A stretch of 64,000 nt of DNA from CALGYY01 sp963678485 (GTDB taxonomy: Bacteria; Bacteroidota; Bacteroidia; Bacteroidales; CAIWKO01), in contig OY782882.1 in assembly GCA_963678485.1 (NCBI GenBank), forward strand, positions 3,596,001 to 3,660,000. Direction: 5' to 3'. A program made the translations under genes and the position numbers. The notes beneath the pieces were generated by a model, which did no database searches, was not told the origin of the DNA, and worked only from the letters and a program-made list of their open reading frames with translations. Shown piece after piece: positions 45,250 to 54,356 of the stretch. Positions within the stretch are counted from its first letter, which is position 1. Each line of letters begins with the position of its first letter.

Positions 45250-46509
45250 ATGAGATATATATTTAATTTTCCCGATATTGGTGAAGGCCTCGATGAAGGC
45301 ACCATTGCCGAATGGTATGTGGTGAAAGGGCAAAAAGTCAGCTCGGGAGATCCATTGCTAAAAATGGAAACCGATAAAGTGGTGACAGATATTCCATCAC
45401 CTAAGAGCGGCACCATTGCCGCAGTCTTTGGAAAGGCCGGTGAAGTCGTGAAAGTAGGTGAGCCTTTAGTAGAAATTGAACTCGAAGGCAGTGTCGCAGA
45501 TGAACCAAGCGTAGAAGCTGTTAAAGAAGAAGGTGCAGGAGTGGTTGGAACCCTCGAAATTGCTGGCAATAGTGCCTATCTGCCTGCAGGCACCGAAGGC
45601 CTGGAATCTTCACCAACTGTGAAGGAAAAAGTGATTAGAAAAGCACTTGCAACTCCTGTGGCTCGTGCAATGGCCAAGGAATCGAATGTTGACATCAACT
45701 TGATTCGCGGGACTGGTCCGGGAGGCAGAGTTACCACCGATGATGTGAAGAAGTATTTACAATCTTCGCAGGATGTTATGGATCGCCAAAAAATGGTCAC
45801 TGTACCTATCGACGAACGCATTACGATGGAGCCGCTTTCGCAGATGCGAAAGACCATTGCGAAAAATATGACTGCTTCAAAAGATCATACTGTTCCAATG
45901 ACTGTGCATGAAGAGGTGGAAATTTCCCGGTTGGCAGAAGTCAGATCCCGCTACAAAGAGCCATTATTGGCCAAGGGAATTAAATTGAGTTATTTGCCGT
46001 TCATTCTGAAAGCCACGGCTATGGCCTTAAAGAAACATGCGGTGCTTAATGCTCAATTGGATATGGAAAATAATCGCATCATCTATAAGCATTATTACAA
46101 CATCGGAATTGCCGTTGATACTGAAGATGGTCTTGTCGTTCCTGTCATTAAAGATGTAGATAAACTCAGTATTTCTGAAATTGCAGTAAGAGTTAACGAA
46201 ATCTCTGTCAAGGCGCGTGAGCGCAAACTTGGAATGGAGGATATGAAAGATGGAACATTCACCATTACCAATTATGGTTCATTGGGTGGCATCTTTGCTG
46301 TTCCTGTGATTAATTATCCGCAGTCGGGAATACTTGGTATCGGGCGTATCCTTGAGAAACCCGTGATAAAAGGCGATAGTATTCAGAAAGGATTGGTTAT
46401 GCCGCTCTCACTCAGTGTTGATCATCGGATTGTGGATGGAGGAGAAGTAACGCGATTTCTAAATGATGTTATTATGTATCTGGCCGATCCCGTGGCAATG
46501 ATTATCTAG
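45250..46509 (+). CDS. pdhC: Dihydrolipoamide acyltransferase (E2) of pyruvate dehydrogenase
   Basis: 419 residues. The lipoyl domain (1-78) carries the modified lysine K43 in KMETDKVVTD. A subunit-binding domain (about 133-170, ATPVARAMAKESNVDIN, GPGGRVTTDDV) and catalytic acetyltransferase domain (about 195-419) follow, with active-site H392 and D396 in DHRIVDGG. There is one lipoyl domain. It forms the core of the complex and takes the acetyl group to CoA. The lipoate ligase two genes downstream probably modifies K43. Confidence 0.95.
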   Translation: MRYIFNFPDIGEGLDEGTIAEWYVVKGQKVSSGDPLLKMETDKVVTDIPSPKSGTIAAVFGKAGEVVKVGEPLVEIELEGSVADEPSVEAVKEEGAGVVGTLEIAGNSAYLPAGTEGLESSPTVKEKVIRKALATPVARAMAKESNVDINLIRGTGPGGRVTTDDVKKYLQSSQDVMDRQKMVTVPIDERITMEPLSQMRKTIAKNMTASKDHTVPMTVHEEVEISRLAEVRSRYKEPLLAKGIKLSYLPFILKATAMALKKHAVLNAQLDMENNRIIYKHYYNIGIAVDTEDGLVVPVIKDVDKLSISEIAVRVNEISVKARERKLGMEDMKDGTFTITNYGSLGGIFAVPVINYPQSGILGIGRILEKPVIKGDSIQKGLVMPLSLSVDHRIVDGGEVTRFLNDVIMYLADPVAMII

Positions 46510-46569
46510 TCGCATGTGTTTATTAAAGAGGTTCATTATAAAAATATTCTTATCCAAAATATCAAATCA

Positions 46570-47916
46570 ATGAAATACGACATTATCATAATAGGTGCGG
46601 GACCTGCAGGCTATGTTGCTGCCATCAGGGCTGGTCAACTGGGCTTAAAGACTGCATTGGTTGAAAAAAAATATATTGGCGGGATGTGTCTCAACTGGGG
46701 TTGCATTCCGACGAAAAGTCTGATCGAAAGTGCTCGCATGTTGGTGAATGTGAAGCGTGCTGCAGAGTTTGGAGTGAGTGGAGTTCAGGTGAAGAAGCTA
46801 GGTTTTGATTGGGCTGTTGCCACTGATCGCGCAAAGGCTATCGTGACAAAACTTTCACTGGGTGTAGAATGGTTATTGAAGAAAAGCGGAGTTGAAATCA
46901 TTACAGGGGAGGCAATCATCAACGGCCCGGGAAGCGTTACAGTCGACAAACAATTGCTCGAAGCTGACCGGATTATTATCGCAACCGGCTCCTATCCCGA
47001 AGCTCCGGAACTCCCGGTACCAAAGGAACTCATCATGCCTATTGAAACCATGATGGGATGGAAGACCTTACCTAAAAATATCGTAGTCTATGGTAAAGGT
47101 GCCGTCTCTGTTGAGTTAGCACAGTTCTTCAGCATGGCTGGCAGTAATGTTAGTCTCGTGACCACTGAAGGAGATTTCCTTCCCGGAATCGATGAATATT
47201 TATTACAATATGTTTGGAAATCGCTGCGAAGCACCGGCGTAGATGTCATTGAAAATGGCGTCATTACTGGATATCAGGACGGTTCGTTAATCGTCAATAA
47301 CAATAAAGTGGAATGCGATATCATACTCAATGCTTCATGGCGAAAGGCCATCATACCAAAAGCTGCAGTTGACTTTGAATTGACCGATCATGCATATCTG
47401 AAAACTGATATGGAATTTGAGACCAGTGTTCCCGGAATCCACGCAATTGGCGATGTGAATGGTAAGAGTTATCTTGCCCATGTAGGATCTGCACAAGGCA
47501 TCTGGTTAATCAATCATATTCAGGGAATCAGGAATACATTTATTATGGAGAATTATCCTTATAATATTTATACCACTCCTGAAATTGCGCAAATTGGAAA
47601 GACCGAACAACAATTGACTAACGATAGTATCCCGTTTAAGGTCAGCCATTTTCCTTTATCGGCCAACGGAAAGGCGCTTGCAGAAGGCAATGCAGAAGGG
47701 TTCATTCGAATCTTGTCCGAAGAAAGGTATGGACAGGTAATGGGTGTACAGATTATCGCGAACCATGCTACAGATATGATTTCTGAAGCTTCTGCCTTTA
47801 TGAGTATTGAAGGTACTGTGTATGATGTGGCGCAAACGATTCACGCACATCCCACGATTTCAGAAATCTTTATGGAAGCCGGATTTGATGCCATTGATCA
47901 GGCGATTCACAAATAA
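46570..47916 (+). CDS. lpdA: Dihydrolipoyl dehydrogenase (E3)
   Basis: 448 residues from the ATG at 46570; a GTG at 46516 would add 18 residues before the FAD motif GAGPAGYVAA. E3 reoxidises the E2 lipoyl arm with NAD+. The redox disulfide is C40/C45 (GGMCLNWGCIPTKS), the second nucleotide site lies near VVYGKGAVSVELA, and the C-terminal HAHPTISE has the catalytic His-Glu. The NAD-site motif GKGAVSVE departs from the usual GGGxIGxE, so cofactor handling might differ slightly. The stop overlaps the next start. Confidence 0.94.
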   Translation: MKYDIIIIGAGPAGYVAAIRAGQLGLKTALVEKKYIGGMCLNWGCIPTKSLIESARMLVNVKRAAEFGVSGVQVKKLGFDWAVATDRAKAIVTKLSLGVEWLLKKSGVEIITGEAIINGPGSVTVDKQLLEADRIIIATGSYPEAPELPVPKELIMPIETMMGWKTLPKNIVVYGKGAVSVELAQFFSMAGSNVSLVTTEGDFLPGIDEYLLQYVWKSLRSTGVDVIENGVITGYQDGSLIVNNNKVECDIILNASWRKAIIPKAAVDFELTDHAYLKTDMEFETSVPGIHAIGDVNGKSYLAHVGSAQGIWLINHIQGIRNTFIMENYPYNIYTTPEIAQIGKTEQQLTNDSIPFKVSHFPLSANGKALAEGNAEGFIRILSEERYGQVMGVQIIANHATDMISEASAFMSIEGTVYDVAQTIHAHPTISEIFMEAGFDAIDQAIHK

Positions 47917-48536
47917 TGGAAATGATCGTCTTACCATATAATCTTCCTGATGAAACCCTGATTTCTGCCGCCGATACCGGAATCATGGTGTGGCAGCCGG
48001 ATAAGCTGTGTGTAGTGCTTGGACAGAGCAATCATGCAGAAACATCGCTCAATTGCAGTCAGGTAATGGAGGATAATTGTCCTGTTATAAAACGCAACTC
48101 AGGAGGAGAAACGGTCTTGCTTTCCCCTGAAACGCTGGTGATATCCATTGCGTTCGATACTGCGGGATTTCAAAATCCATCGCAATATTTTAAGCGTATT
48201 AATCAGGCAATTATTGATGAGCTTAACCAACATCTTGATGTAGACCTTGTACAGCGCGGAATTTCTGATATTTCCTGTGATGAAAAAAAGATACTTGGCT
48301 CATCCATCTATCGTCATCGCTCAAGAGTGCTGTACCATGCTGTATTAAATGTTGCCATGTCGGTGGATATTATCGAGCGCTATATTGCTCATCCTTCCAA
48401 GGAACCTGATTATCGCAAAGGCAGAAAACACGGGGATTTTGTAAGTTCCCTCGCTGAACTCGGTTTTAAGGGTAGCATTGTTGAGCTGCAACAAAGTCTT
48501 CAGAAAGCCTTATTAATGCTGGATTTGAAGTTTTAA
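47916..48536 (+). CDS. Lipoate-protein ligase family protein
   Basis: 206 residues of the biotin/lipoate ligase fold. KRNSGGETVLLSPETLVISI corresponds to the family's RRxSGGGTVxH region and CDEKKILGSSIYR to the lysine loop; LYHAVLNVAM follows. It is shorter than LplA of E. coli, lacks the C-terminal accessory domain, and has Glu and Leu where the usual motif has Gly/Ala and His. The start overlaps the lpdA stop (TAATG), so it is coupled to the pyruvate dehydrogenase operon and most likely lipoylates E2. Transfer versus ligase activity cannot be decided. Confidence 0.82.
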   Translation: MEMIVLPYNLPDETLISAADTGIMVWQPDKLCVVLGQSNHAETSLNCSQVMEDNCPVIKRNSGGETVLLSPETLVISIAFDTAGFQNPSQYFKRINQAIIDELNQHLDVDLVQRGISDISCDEKKILGSSIYRHRSRVLYHAVLNVAMSVDIIERYIAHPSKEPDYRKGRKHGDFVSSLAELGFKGSIVELQQSLQKALLMLDLKF

Positions 48537-48560
48537 TCAGACAAAATAAAATAGCGCATT

Positions 48561-50024
48561 TTAGAAATCAAACCATTTGCTGATAAAGGCAAGGTCGTCA
48601 ATTTTATTTTTCTTATGCTGGAATTCGTTGGTATGATGGTTATACACGTATTCCTTTGCCCAACGGCTATGGAGTTTTTCCACTAGTTTTATAGCATCGG
48701 TAATGAACAATAATTCCTCATTGCGCATGGTAGGATGCAGCGAAAGTCGCACCCATCCCGGTTTTTCGCTTAAGTCGCCCGAATTGATAAGGTCGGTGAT
48801 TCGCCGTGATTTTTCGTAACTCACATCGAGCAGATAATGCCCGTAAGTCCCTGCACATGCACAACCGCCGCGCACCTGTATTCCAAAACGATCGTTAAGA
48901 ATCTTTACGATTAGATTATAATGGATGCCTTCAATATAGAAGGAAATCACGCCTAATCGATCGTGAACATTATCGGCTAAAATATGTAAGCGTGGAATCG
49001 CTGATAATTCCCTGAATGCAATTTTTAATAATTGTTTTTCGCGTTTAGCGATGCGATCAGTGCCCATCTGCTCTTTCAACTGAATCGCAAGTGCAGTGCG
49101 GATAGCCTGTAAAAAGCCTGGAGTGCCGCCATCTTCGCGTGCTTCAATATCATCAACATATTTGTATTCGCCCCAGCGATTGGTCCAATCCACGGTGCCG
49201 CCACCGGGTTGATCGGGAGGATTATGGTCTTTATAAAGGTGGCGATCAAAAATCAACACACCCGAAGATCCGGGACCGCCGAGAAATTTATGTGGAGAAA
49301 AAAAGATGGCATCCAGTTTTTCTTCCTTTTTCTTTGGATGCATATCAATGTCGCAATAAGGCGCAGATGCTGCAAAATCAACAAAGCAAACGCCTTCGTA
49401 CTTATGCATCATCGCAGCTAACTGATGATAAGGTGTGAATACACCGGTAACATTGCTGCAGGCAGTGAATGAACCAATTTTTGTTTTACGCTTTTTGTAT
49501 TTGATAAGTTCTTTTTCCAGATTTTCCAGACTAACCAGCATATCATCCCCCGGAGGGACAACCACCACATCGGCATTAGTTTCGAACCAGCTTGTGTGAT
49601 TGCTGTGATGCTCCATATGAGAAACAAACACCACAGGCTTTTCCATCTTCTTCAGGCAATCAGTATGCATGATTTCACCACAGGTTCTCAGACCCAGAAT
49701 ACGTTGTAATTTGTTGACTACTGCAGTCATCCCAAAGCCAGCGGTTATGATAACATCATCTTTGCCGGCATTCACATGTTTTTTAATTAAGTGCTGGGCA
49801 TGATGATATGACTTAGTCATCAACGTACCGGTAACACTGGTCTCTGTATGGGTGTTGCCAACAAAAGGACCAAAGGAATCAGTAATCTGCTCTTCAATAG
49901 GTCTGTAAAGACGGCCGCTGGCAATCCAGTCGGCATAAATCATCTTTACCCACATATTAGGGGTCTCAAACTCCTGCTCAACACCAATAATATGCTTGCG
50001 GAACTTCTCAAAATACTTTTCCAT
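48561..50024 (-). CDS. Class V aminotransferase, cysteine desulfurase-like
   Basis: 487 residues from the ATG at 50024. The PLP-binding lysine is in FSPHKFLGGPGSSG (K246) and the aspartate in CFVDFAASAP. A cysteine-rich loop RGGCACAGTYGHY resembles the active-site Cys loop of cysteine desulfurases, though the family is longer than SufS or IscS. The frame can be extended to an ATG at 50120, giving 32 more residues; the first 16 codons of that extension lie in the 48-bp repeat also found at 50717-50764, so I prefer the shorter start. Exact substrate unknown. Confidence 0.82.
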   Translation of the reverse strand: MEKYFEKFRKHIIGVEQEFETPNMWVKMIYADWIASGRLYRPIEEQITDSFGPFVGNTHTETSVTGTLMTKSYHHAQHLIKKHVNAGKDDVIITAGFGMTAVVNKLQRILGLRTCGEIMHTDCLKKMEKPVVFVSHMEHHSNHTSWFETNADVVVVPPGDDMLVSLENLEKELIKYKKRKTKIGSFTACSNVTGVFTPYHQLAAMMHKYEGVCFVDFAASAPYCDIDMHPKKKEEKLDAIFFSPHKFLGGPGSSGVLIFDRHLYKDHNPPDQPGGGTVDWTNRWGEYKYVDDIEAREDGGTPGFLQAIRTALAIQLKEQMGTDRIAKREKQLLKIAFRELSAIPRLHILADNVHDRLGVISFYIEGIHYNLIVKILNDRFGIQVRGGCACAGTYGHYLLDVSYEKSRRITDLINSGDLSEKPGWVRLSLHPTMRNEELLFITDAIKLVEKLHSRWAKEYVYNHHTNEFQHKKNKIDDLAFISKWFDF

Positions 50025-50072
50025 ATCAGAAGGATAAGATCGTATGCATAATTTAAGGCCGTAAAAATACAA

Positions 50073-50120
50073 TATTTCCGCACCATCAGCACAAGCATAA
50101 TCAATCATCCTCAACTTCAT
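50073..50120 (-). repeat. 48-bp direct repeat, copy A
   Basis: An exact 48-base match to 50717-50764. On the minus strand it reads ATGAAGTTGAGGATGATTGA and continues to GCGGAAATA, encoding MKLRMIDYACADGAEI. In this copy the frame runs into the aminotransferase; in the other it meets a stop after one more codon. Confidence 0.9.
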
Positions 50121-50366
50121 GACAAAAAAGAATCAAGCGGAAAGTTAAAGAGCAAGTATACTTTGCATAAAAAATAGATATTAAAACCCTTCTTCAACTG
50201 CGAATACCACGAATCAAAACGAATGAATGCCTATTTCATCTATAAGTTTTAAACACAGACCACTGATAAGGGTTCTATTATAGAGATAAAGTGTTGCAAT
50301 GCTTGTCGTCAAAGCGTGTGCGCAGGCCTGTCAAAGCAGGCGGGCGTGGGTGGGACTGTGAATCGT

Positions 50367-50534
50367 CAACGGCACGCAAATCCGCAAGGGGCCAGACAGC
50401 GGCTTTTTCGCTGTCGGCTCTGTCGAAAACGACAAAAAGAAAATACAATTAGCGAAATGAAGTTTATAATTACATTTATGAAAGGTCCGTCAATTGGCGT
50501 TTTCGGCACTACCTTGCGTGATTTGCGGCCGTTG
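50367..50534. other. 168-base structured element with 23-base inverted arms
   Basis: Arms at 50367-50389 and 50512-50534 are inverted repeats with two one-base offsets (CAACGGC and CGCAAGG shared). Inside lies a perfect 7-bp hairpin at 50395-50415 (GACAGCG/CGCTGTC, loop with five T). The segment is G+C-richer than its surroundings and has no convincing gene. It could be a small mobile palindrome or a structured RNA. Confidence 0.55.
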
Positions 50535-50578
50535 GCGAGAGTGGGGGGATAGCATGTGCTTTGACTTGACTTTTGGCT

Positions 50579-50606
50579 CCACCATTTTTGTCAAGAAAAA
50601 TGGTGG
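50579..50606. other. Perfect 11-bp hairpin
   Basis: CCACCATTTTT (50579-50589) pairs fully with AAAAATGGTGG (50596-50606) around the 6-base loop GTCAAG. There is no T-run after it, so it is not a standard terminator. It belongs to the unusual gap between the aminotransferase and the M28 peptidase genes (50121-50827). Confidence 0.75.
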
Positions 50607-50716
50607 AATTAACGAGAATAAGTTAACAATCTTATAATGTACTTAATAAATGGGGCAATTCCACTTTTTATTTCGAATGTTTGCGATAATAAAATGCCTT
50701 TGAATAATTTTTACTC

Positions 50717-50764
50717 TATTTCCGCACCATCAGCACAAGCATAATCAATCATCCTCAACTTCAT
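50717..50764 (-). repeat. 48-bp direct repeat, copy B
   Basis: Second exact copy of 50073-50120. Here the minus-strand frame MKLRMIDYACADGAEI ends with Glu and a TAG/TAA-type stop, giving only a 17-codon ORF. It directly abuts the T-run of the M28 gene terminator. Confidence 0.9.
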
Positions 50765-50796
50765 AAAAAAAAAGGGGCCGCTGCAAGCAGCCCCCC
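50765..50796 (-). terminator. Terminator of the M28 peptidase gene
   Basis: On the minus strand a GC-rich hairpin (GGGGCTGC...GCAGCGGCCCC, 50774-50796) is followed by nine T. It lies about 30 bases past the M28 stop codon. Confidence 0.8.
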
Positions 50797-50827
50797 CTAG
50801 CTAGGACAAAAACAAACGATATGAAAT

Positions 50828-53089
50828 TTACCTCATGATCATTACCGGGATTTGTTCCATTGCATCATTCCAACGCAGACGAAGGAAATATAACCCATTT
50901 TCTACAGACGAAACATTGATGGTTTTATTATATGAATTGAATGATAATACGATTCTGCCACTCAGGTCGATGATTTCCATGGCCTTTGGTGTTGGTTGTC
51001 CAGACTGCAGTTCAACACTGATGCTGCTGCTGGCTGGATTTGGAAATGCTCTGAATCCTGCATTTTTACTCGATTCTTCGCTAATGCCGATCGGGACTTC
51101 TGAAAAAATATCCTCCAGGACATATTGCGCGAACACCTGTGCTTGTGCACTATCTATATAAAACAAAGGGAAGGAGAGAATGACAATATTATAGCCATTG
51201 CCTTCGTGTGCTATTCCCACAGGACGGCCTTTCATCATCCCTTGCTGTATGGTGCTGTCATAATTGGTCCCAAATGAATAAATGGCCTCTGCGGGGTTAT
51301 GAGGATATAAGGCATCGGTATATGACACATGGTGGTGACTGACAGGAAGAGTTTTTAATGTATCAATTTCCAGTAAGGGAAAATCAGAAGATAAAGGCTG
51401 TGCTCTGATAAAAGCTGAACTTGTGACATAGTTGGAGCTATCAATTCCGGCATAATCAAAAAGGAACATGCCCGGTCTTAAATGAGCTGGAAATGCCGGG
51501 TTTCCGGTAAATAATTTGGTGGGTTGAAACTCAGTGAACAATATATTGCCGCCCAATTGCAGGTATTGAACAATCTCCGGAAGGGATAGACCAAGTTTAT
51601 TGACACCATTCGGTTTATTGTTATGCCAGATGATTGATGAATACTTCCCCATATCACTCAAATCGGGTGCGCCATTCGCCAATGCGTCATATTCAGAGAT
51701 TTCAAAACCGCTGCACAGTCCGCGATAGTAGCGATCTATTACACTGTCGGGCGGATTGTAATAGCCGCCTTCAGAATCATCAACAATCAACACTCCTTGG
51801 TCCATACTTACCATGGCAGGAGCGTCAGTCAATTCATGCGAAGGGCCTTCAATTCCACCATTATTTTCTGCAGTCACGGCAATGTAATAGAGTGTGTCCG
51901 TCTCAAGCCCCGCAATATGAAACAAGGTATCAGTAGTGAAATACGAAGTATCATAGGTCATGGATGATGTTCCAATATAGACATTATAGCCAACGATATC
52001 GCCTTCTGGATTTGGTTTCCAGCGGGGTTCCAGACTCTCACCGTCTCCGGGATTAAAAATGGTAAAATTCACTGTGCTCGGCGTATTGACTGCATTAATC
52101 AGCATGCCGCAGGCGACTTTGGTCACTTCCGCAGCATATGGAAAGTTTAATACGGTATCACGATCAAGTAAGGTATGATACACTGAGCTAAAATGATCTT
52201 CCTGCAAAAATACCGTTGGAAATCCGGTAAGAAAAAATGGATCACTATCGGAGCCAACGTAGTCTTGATTCATGATTACCAGAGAATTCAGGGAAGTATA
52301 GGTGGATGAAATCTCAATTGCTGCATCTCTAACCCATTCCGATCCTACATAGGCCTGCAATTGCAGATTCCAGCCACTGGCGTCGGGTTCGTTTCCGATC
52401 ATATCCATATTCACCATCATGGGGATGATTTCTTGAGTTTGCAAAGCATTGGTAACATAGTTTATACTGCCGTGCAATCCCAATTCTTCTGCAGCAAACA
52501 ATACAAAGCGAATGGTTGATGGTGATTGAAAATTCTGAGCCTTCATGATGCGCGCAATCTCCAGGGTACCGGCGGTTCCACTGGCGTTGTCATCAGCACC
52601 CGGAGCTCCGGTGAGTGGATCGCCCGATTGAATGGCAGAATCATAATGTCCGCCCACAATATAATGGACGTTGGGACTGGCTGTTCCAGTCAGATCGGCA
52701 ATTACGTTATACTGCCAGCTAGTCACCGTGATGCCGCTACTTACCGGCCATTCTACGGATAACTGAAATGAATCGAGGACCACATTTGAATAACCAAAAG
52801 ATTGTAGTTTGGATTTTACCCATAGAGCAACATCCTTGTGATTTGGGGCGAGACAAAAACGTGTCCCAAAGCCCTGCAAATGCTGAATATAGCTTTCCAC
52901 ACTATCGCTATTGATCAGGGGTAATAATGCAGATATAATAGAGTCAGTGTTCACTGTTGCTTTAGCACCAGTGGGCACTTCAAAATTTCTGTTTGCTTGC
53001 GTTTCGTATGGTGAGCCGTTCGCTGCAAGGATAGCAGTCACCATGACAAACATCAGAAGGAAAATGGCAATGGTTGTTTTGATATTCAT
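50828..53089 (-). CDS. Secreted M28-family metallopeptidase, T9SS cargo
   Basis: 753 residues. A signal peptide (1-23) precedes an M28 aminopeptidase-type domain (about 50-345) with two-zinc ligands H148 and D150 (GGHYDS), D166/D167 (GADDNASG), E201/E202 (AAEELG), D229 (VNMDMIG) and a later His in SVYHTLLDRD. A fibronectin III domain (about 345-420), a Rossmann-like or ThuA-type region (about 430-660; QGVLIVDDSEGGYY) and a T9SS sorting domain (FPNPASSS, VENGLYFLRL) follow. It should be an exported, surface or released aminopeptidase. The gene stands alone on the minus strand. Confidence 0.92.
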   Translation of the reverse strand: MNIKTTIAIFLLMFVMVTAILAANGSPYETQANRNFEVPTGAKATVNTDSIISALLPLINSDSVESYIQHLQGFGTRFCLAPNHKDVALWVKSKLQSFGYSNVVLDSFQLSVEWPVSSGITVTSWQYNVIADLTGTASPNVHYIVGGHYDSAIQSGDPLTGAPGADDNASGTAGTLEIARIMKAQNFQSPSTIRFVLFAAEELGLHGSINYVTNALQTQEIIPMMVNMDMIGNEPDASGWNLQLQAYVGSEWVRDAAIEISSTYTSLNSLVIMNQDYVGSDSDPFFLTGFPTVFLQEDHFSSVYHTLLDRDTVLNFPYAAEVTKVACGMLINAVNTPSTVNFTIFNPGDGESLEPRWKPNPEGDIVGYNVYIGTSSMTYDTSYFTTDTLFHIAGLETDTLYYIAVTAENNGGIEGPSHELTDAPAMVSMDQGVLIVDDSEGGYYNPPDSVIDRYYRGLCSGFEISEYDALANGAPDLSDMGKYSSIIWHNNKPNGVNKLGLSLPEIVQYLQLGGNILFTEFQPTKLFTGNPAFPAHLRPGMFLFDYAGIDSSNYVTSSAFIRAQPLSSDFPLLEIDTLKTLPVSHHHVSYTDALYPHNPAEAIYSFGTNYDSTIQQGMMKGRPVGIAHEGNGYNIVILSFPLFYIDSAQAQVFAQYVLEDIFSEVPIGISEESSKNAGFRAFPNPASSSISVELQSGQPTPKAMEIIDLSGRIVLSFNSYNKTINVSSVENGLYFLRLRWNDAMEQIPVMIMR

Positions 53090-53319
53090 AATTCGAAAAT
53101 ATGTTAGATCGTGATTTTATTTTTCAAGATAAAAGTAATTCATGGTGGTAAGAACATACAACAATTTTCGATGAACAGAATAATCTTTACACTGAGTATG
53201 GCAAAATGGCCGATGAAACGATTTTGAAAACTATTCGAATTATTATATATATAATCCATATGCGATACTGTTATACAATTATAATTCTGATAAATGAAAT
53301 TAATTTCTTATATTGCAGT

Positions 53320-53895
53320 ATGATTTCCACTGCAGCTATTTTGGCCGGCGGCAAAAATATTCGTATGGATGGGCAAAAGAAGTATTTGATGCCTTTTCAG
53401 GGACAAACCTTGCTTACACGCATGATTACGAAATTGTCGCCATTATTCAGCGATATCATAATAGTAAGTAATGATGATCCCAGCATGTTTGCCGAATACA
53501 GTGTGAGCAGCATTGTTGCAGATTTCTATCCCGGGAAAGGTCCGCTGGCAGGAATACATGCTGCACTTTGTAATGCGAATGATCGTCCGGTTTTTGTTTT
53601 TGCCTGCGATTATCCAATGCTGGATGCCTCTCTGATACAATCGCAATGTGATGCGTTTGTGATGAAAAGTATGGATGCCCTTGTTCCACGGCACCCGCAG
53701 GGTTTTGAGCCGTTGCATGCAATTTACAGTCAGGCTTGCACTGAGGTTGCTAATCAGCTGCTCACCGAGCGACCCAATGTGAGGATACTCGATATGCTGA
53801 ATATAGTGAGAACACAATATTTGGATATGGTTTACCAATCAGCCTTCAATAATTTTAATACTCCCGAAGATTTTTTAAACTGGGAACAATCATAA
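53320..53895 (+). CDS. mobA: Molybdenum cofactor guanylyltransferase
   Basis: 191 residues from the ATG at 53320, which puts the nucleotide-binding AAILAGGKNIRMDGQKKYL at the N terminus; a longer frame from 53206 adds unrelated hydrophobic sequence. MobA attaches GMP to molybdopterin to give the guanine-dinucleotide cofactor. FACDYPMLDASLI corresponds to the metal-binding Asp segment. The stop overlaps the next start (TAATG), so it is coupled to the formate dehydrogenase genes whose alpha subunit needs this cofactor. Confidence 0.92.
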   Translation: MISTAAILAGGKNIRMDGQKKYLMPFQGQTLLTRMITKLSPLFSDIIIVSNDDPSMFAEYSVSSIVADFYPGKGPLAGIHAALCNANDRPVFVFACDYPMLDASLIQSQCDAFVMKSMDALVPRHPQGFEPLHAIYSQACTEVANQLLTERPNVRILDMLNIVRTQYLDMVYQSAFNNFNTPEDFLNWEQS

Positions 53896-54356
53896 TGGTG
53901 ACAATGGATTCAACATCAATCATACTTGGGAAATTTCCACCGCATCAGGAATATCTGTTGCAAATACTACATGAGTTGCAAGCTGTGCATCCTCAGAATT
54001 TTCTTGAGCAGACGCAGCTTGAGCAGGTGGCAGCTTACCTTAATCTTAACAAAAGCACGGTCCTTGGGGTTGCGCAATATTACTCCATGTTATCAACCGT
54101 GCCTCAGGGTAAGCATCAATTGCGTGTATGTTGTTCGGTGGTATGTTCTAATGCAGGCTCATGTAAGCTATTACGGGAATTGTCGCATCAATTTAAAGGT
54201 CAGGAAGAAATAATTTCTGTTGCAGCTTGCGAATGTCTGGGGCAATGCGATCATGCACCTTCGGTTCAGTTTGATCGAACTTATATGCATGGTGATGATA
54301 TTAAAGCTTTGATTAAACTATTGAATAATCAATTGAAAAAGGATCATGATGCTTAG
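53895..54356 (+). CDS. Formate dehydrogenase gamma subunit (NuoE-like, 2Fe-2S)
   Basis: 153 residues, thioredoxin-like. The 2Fe-2S ligands appear as CxxxxC (CCSVVC) and CxxxC (CLGQC), as in NuoE/HoxE/FdsG. It passes electrons between the flavin subunit and the Fe-S chain. The ORF overlaps mobA by one base upstream and the flavin subunit by 11 bases downstream, so this is a tightly coupled operon. In a full complex I these would accompany membrane subunits; none are here, so the formate dehydrogenase role is preferred. Confidence 0.87.
   Translation: MVTMDSTSIILGKFPPHQEYLLQILHELQAVHPQNFLEQTQLEQVAAYLNLNKSTVLGVAQYYSMLSTVPQGKHQLRVCCSVVCSNAGSCKLLRELSHQFKGQEEIISVAACECLGQCDHAPSVQFDRTYMHGDDIKALIKLLNNQLKKDHDA

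Noticed and set aside
46516..46569. Earlier GTG start for dihydrolipoyl dehydrogenase
   Set aside because: The FAD motif normally begins within ten residues of the start; the ATG at 46570 satisfies this.
53206..53319. Longer start for MobA
   Set aside because: The 38 extra residues are hydrophobic and unlike the family; the ATG at 53320 puts LAGGK at the expected place.
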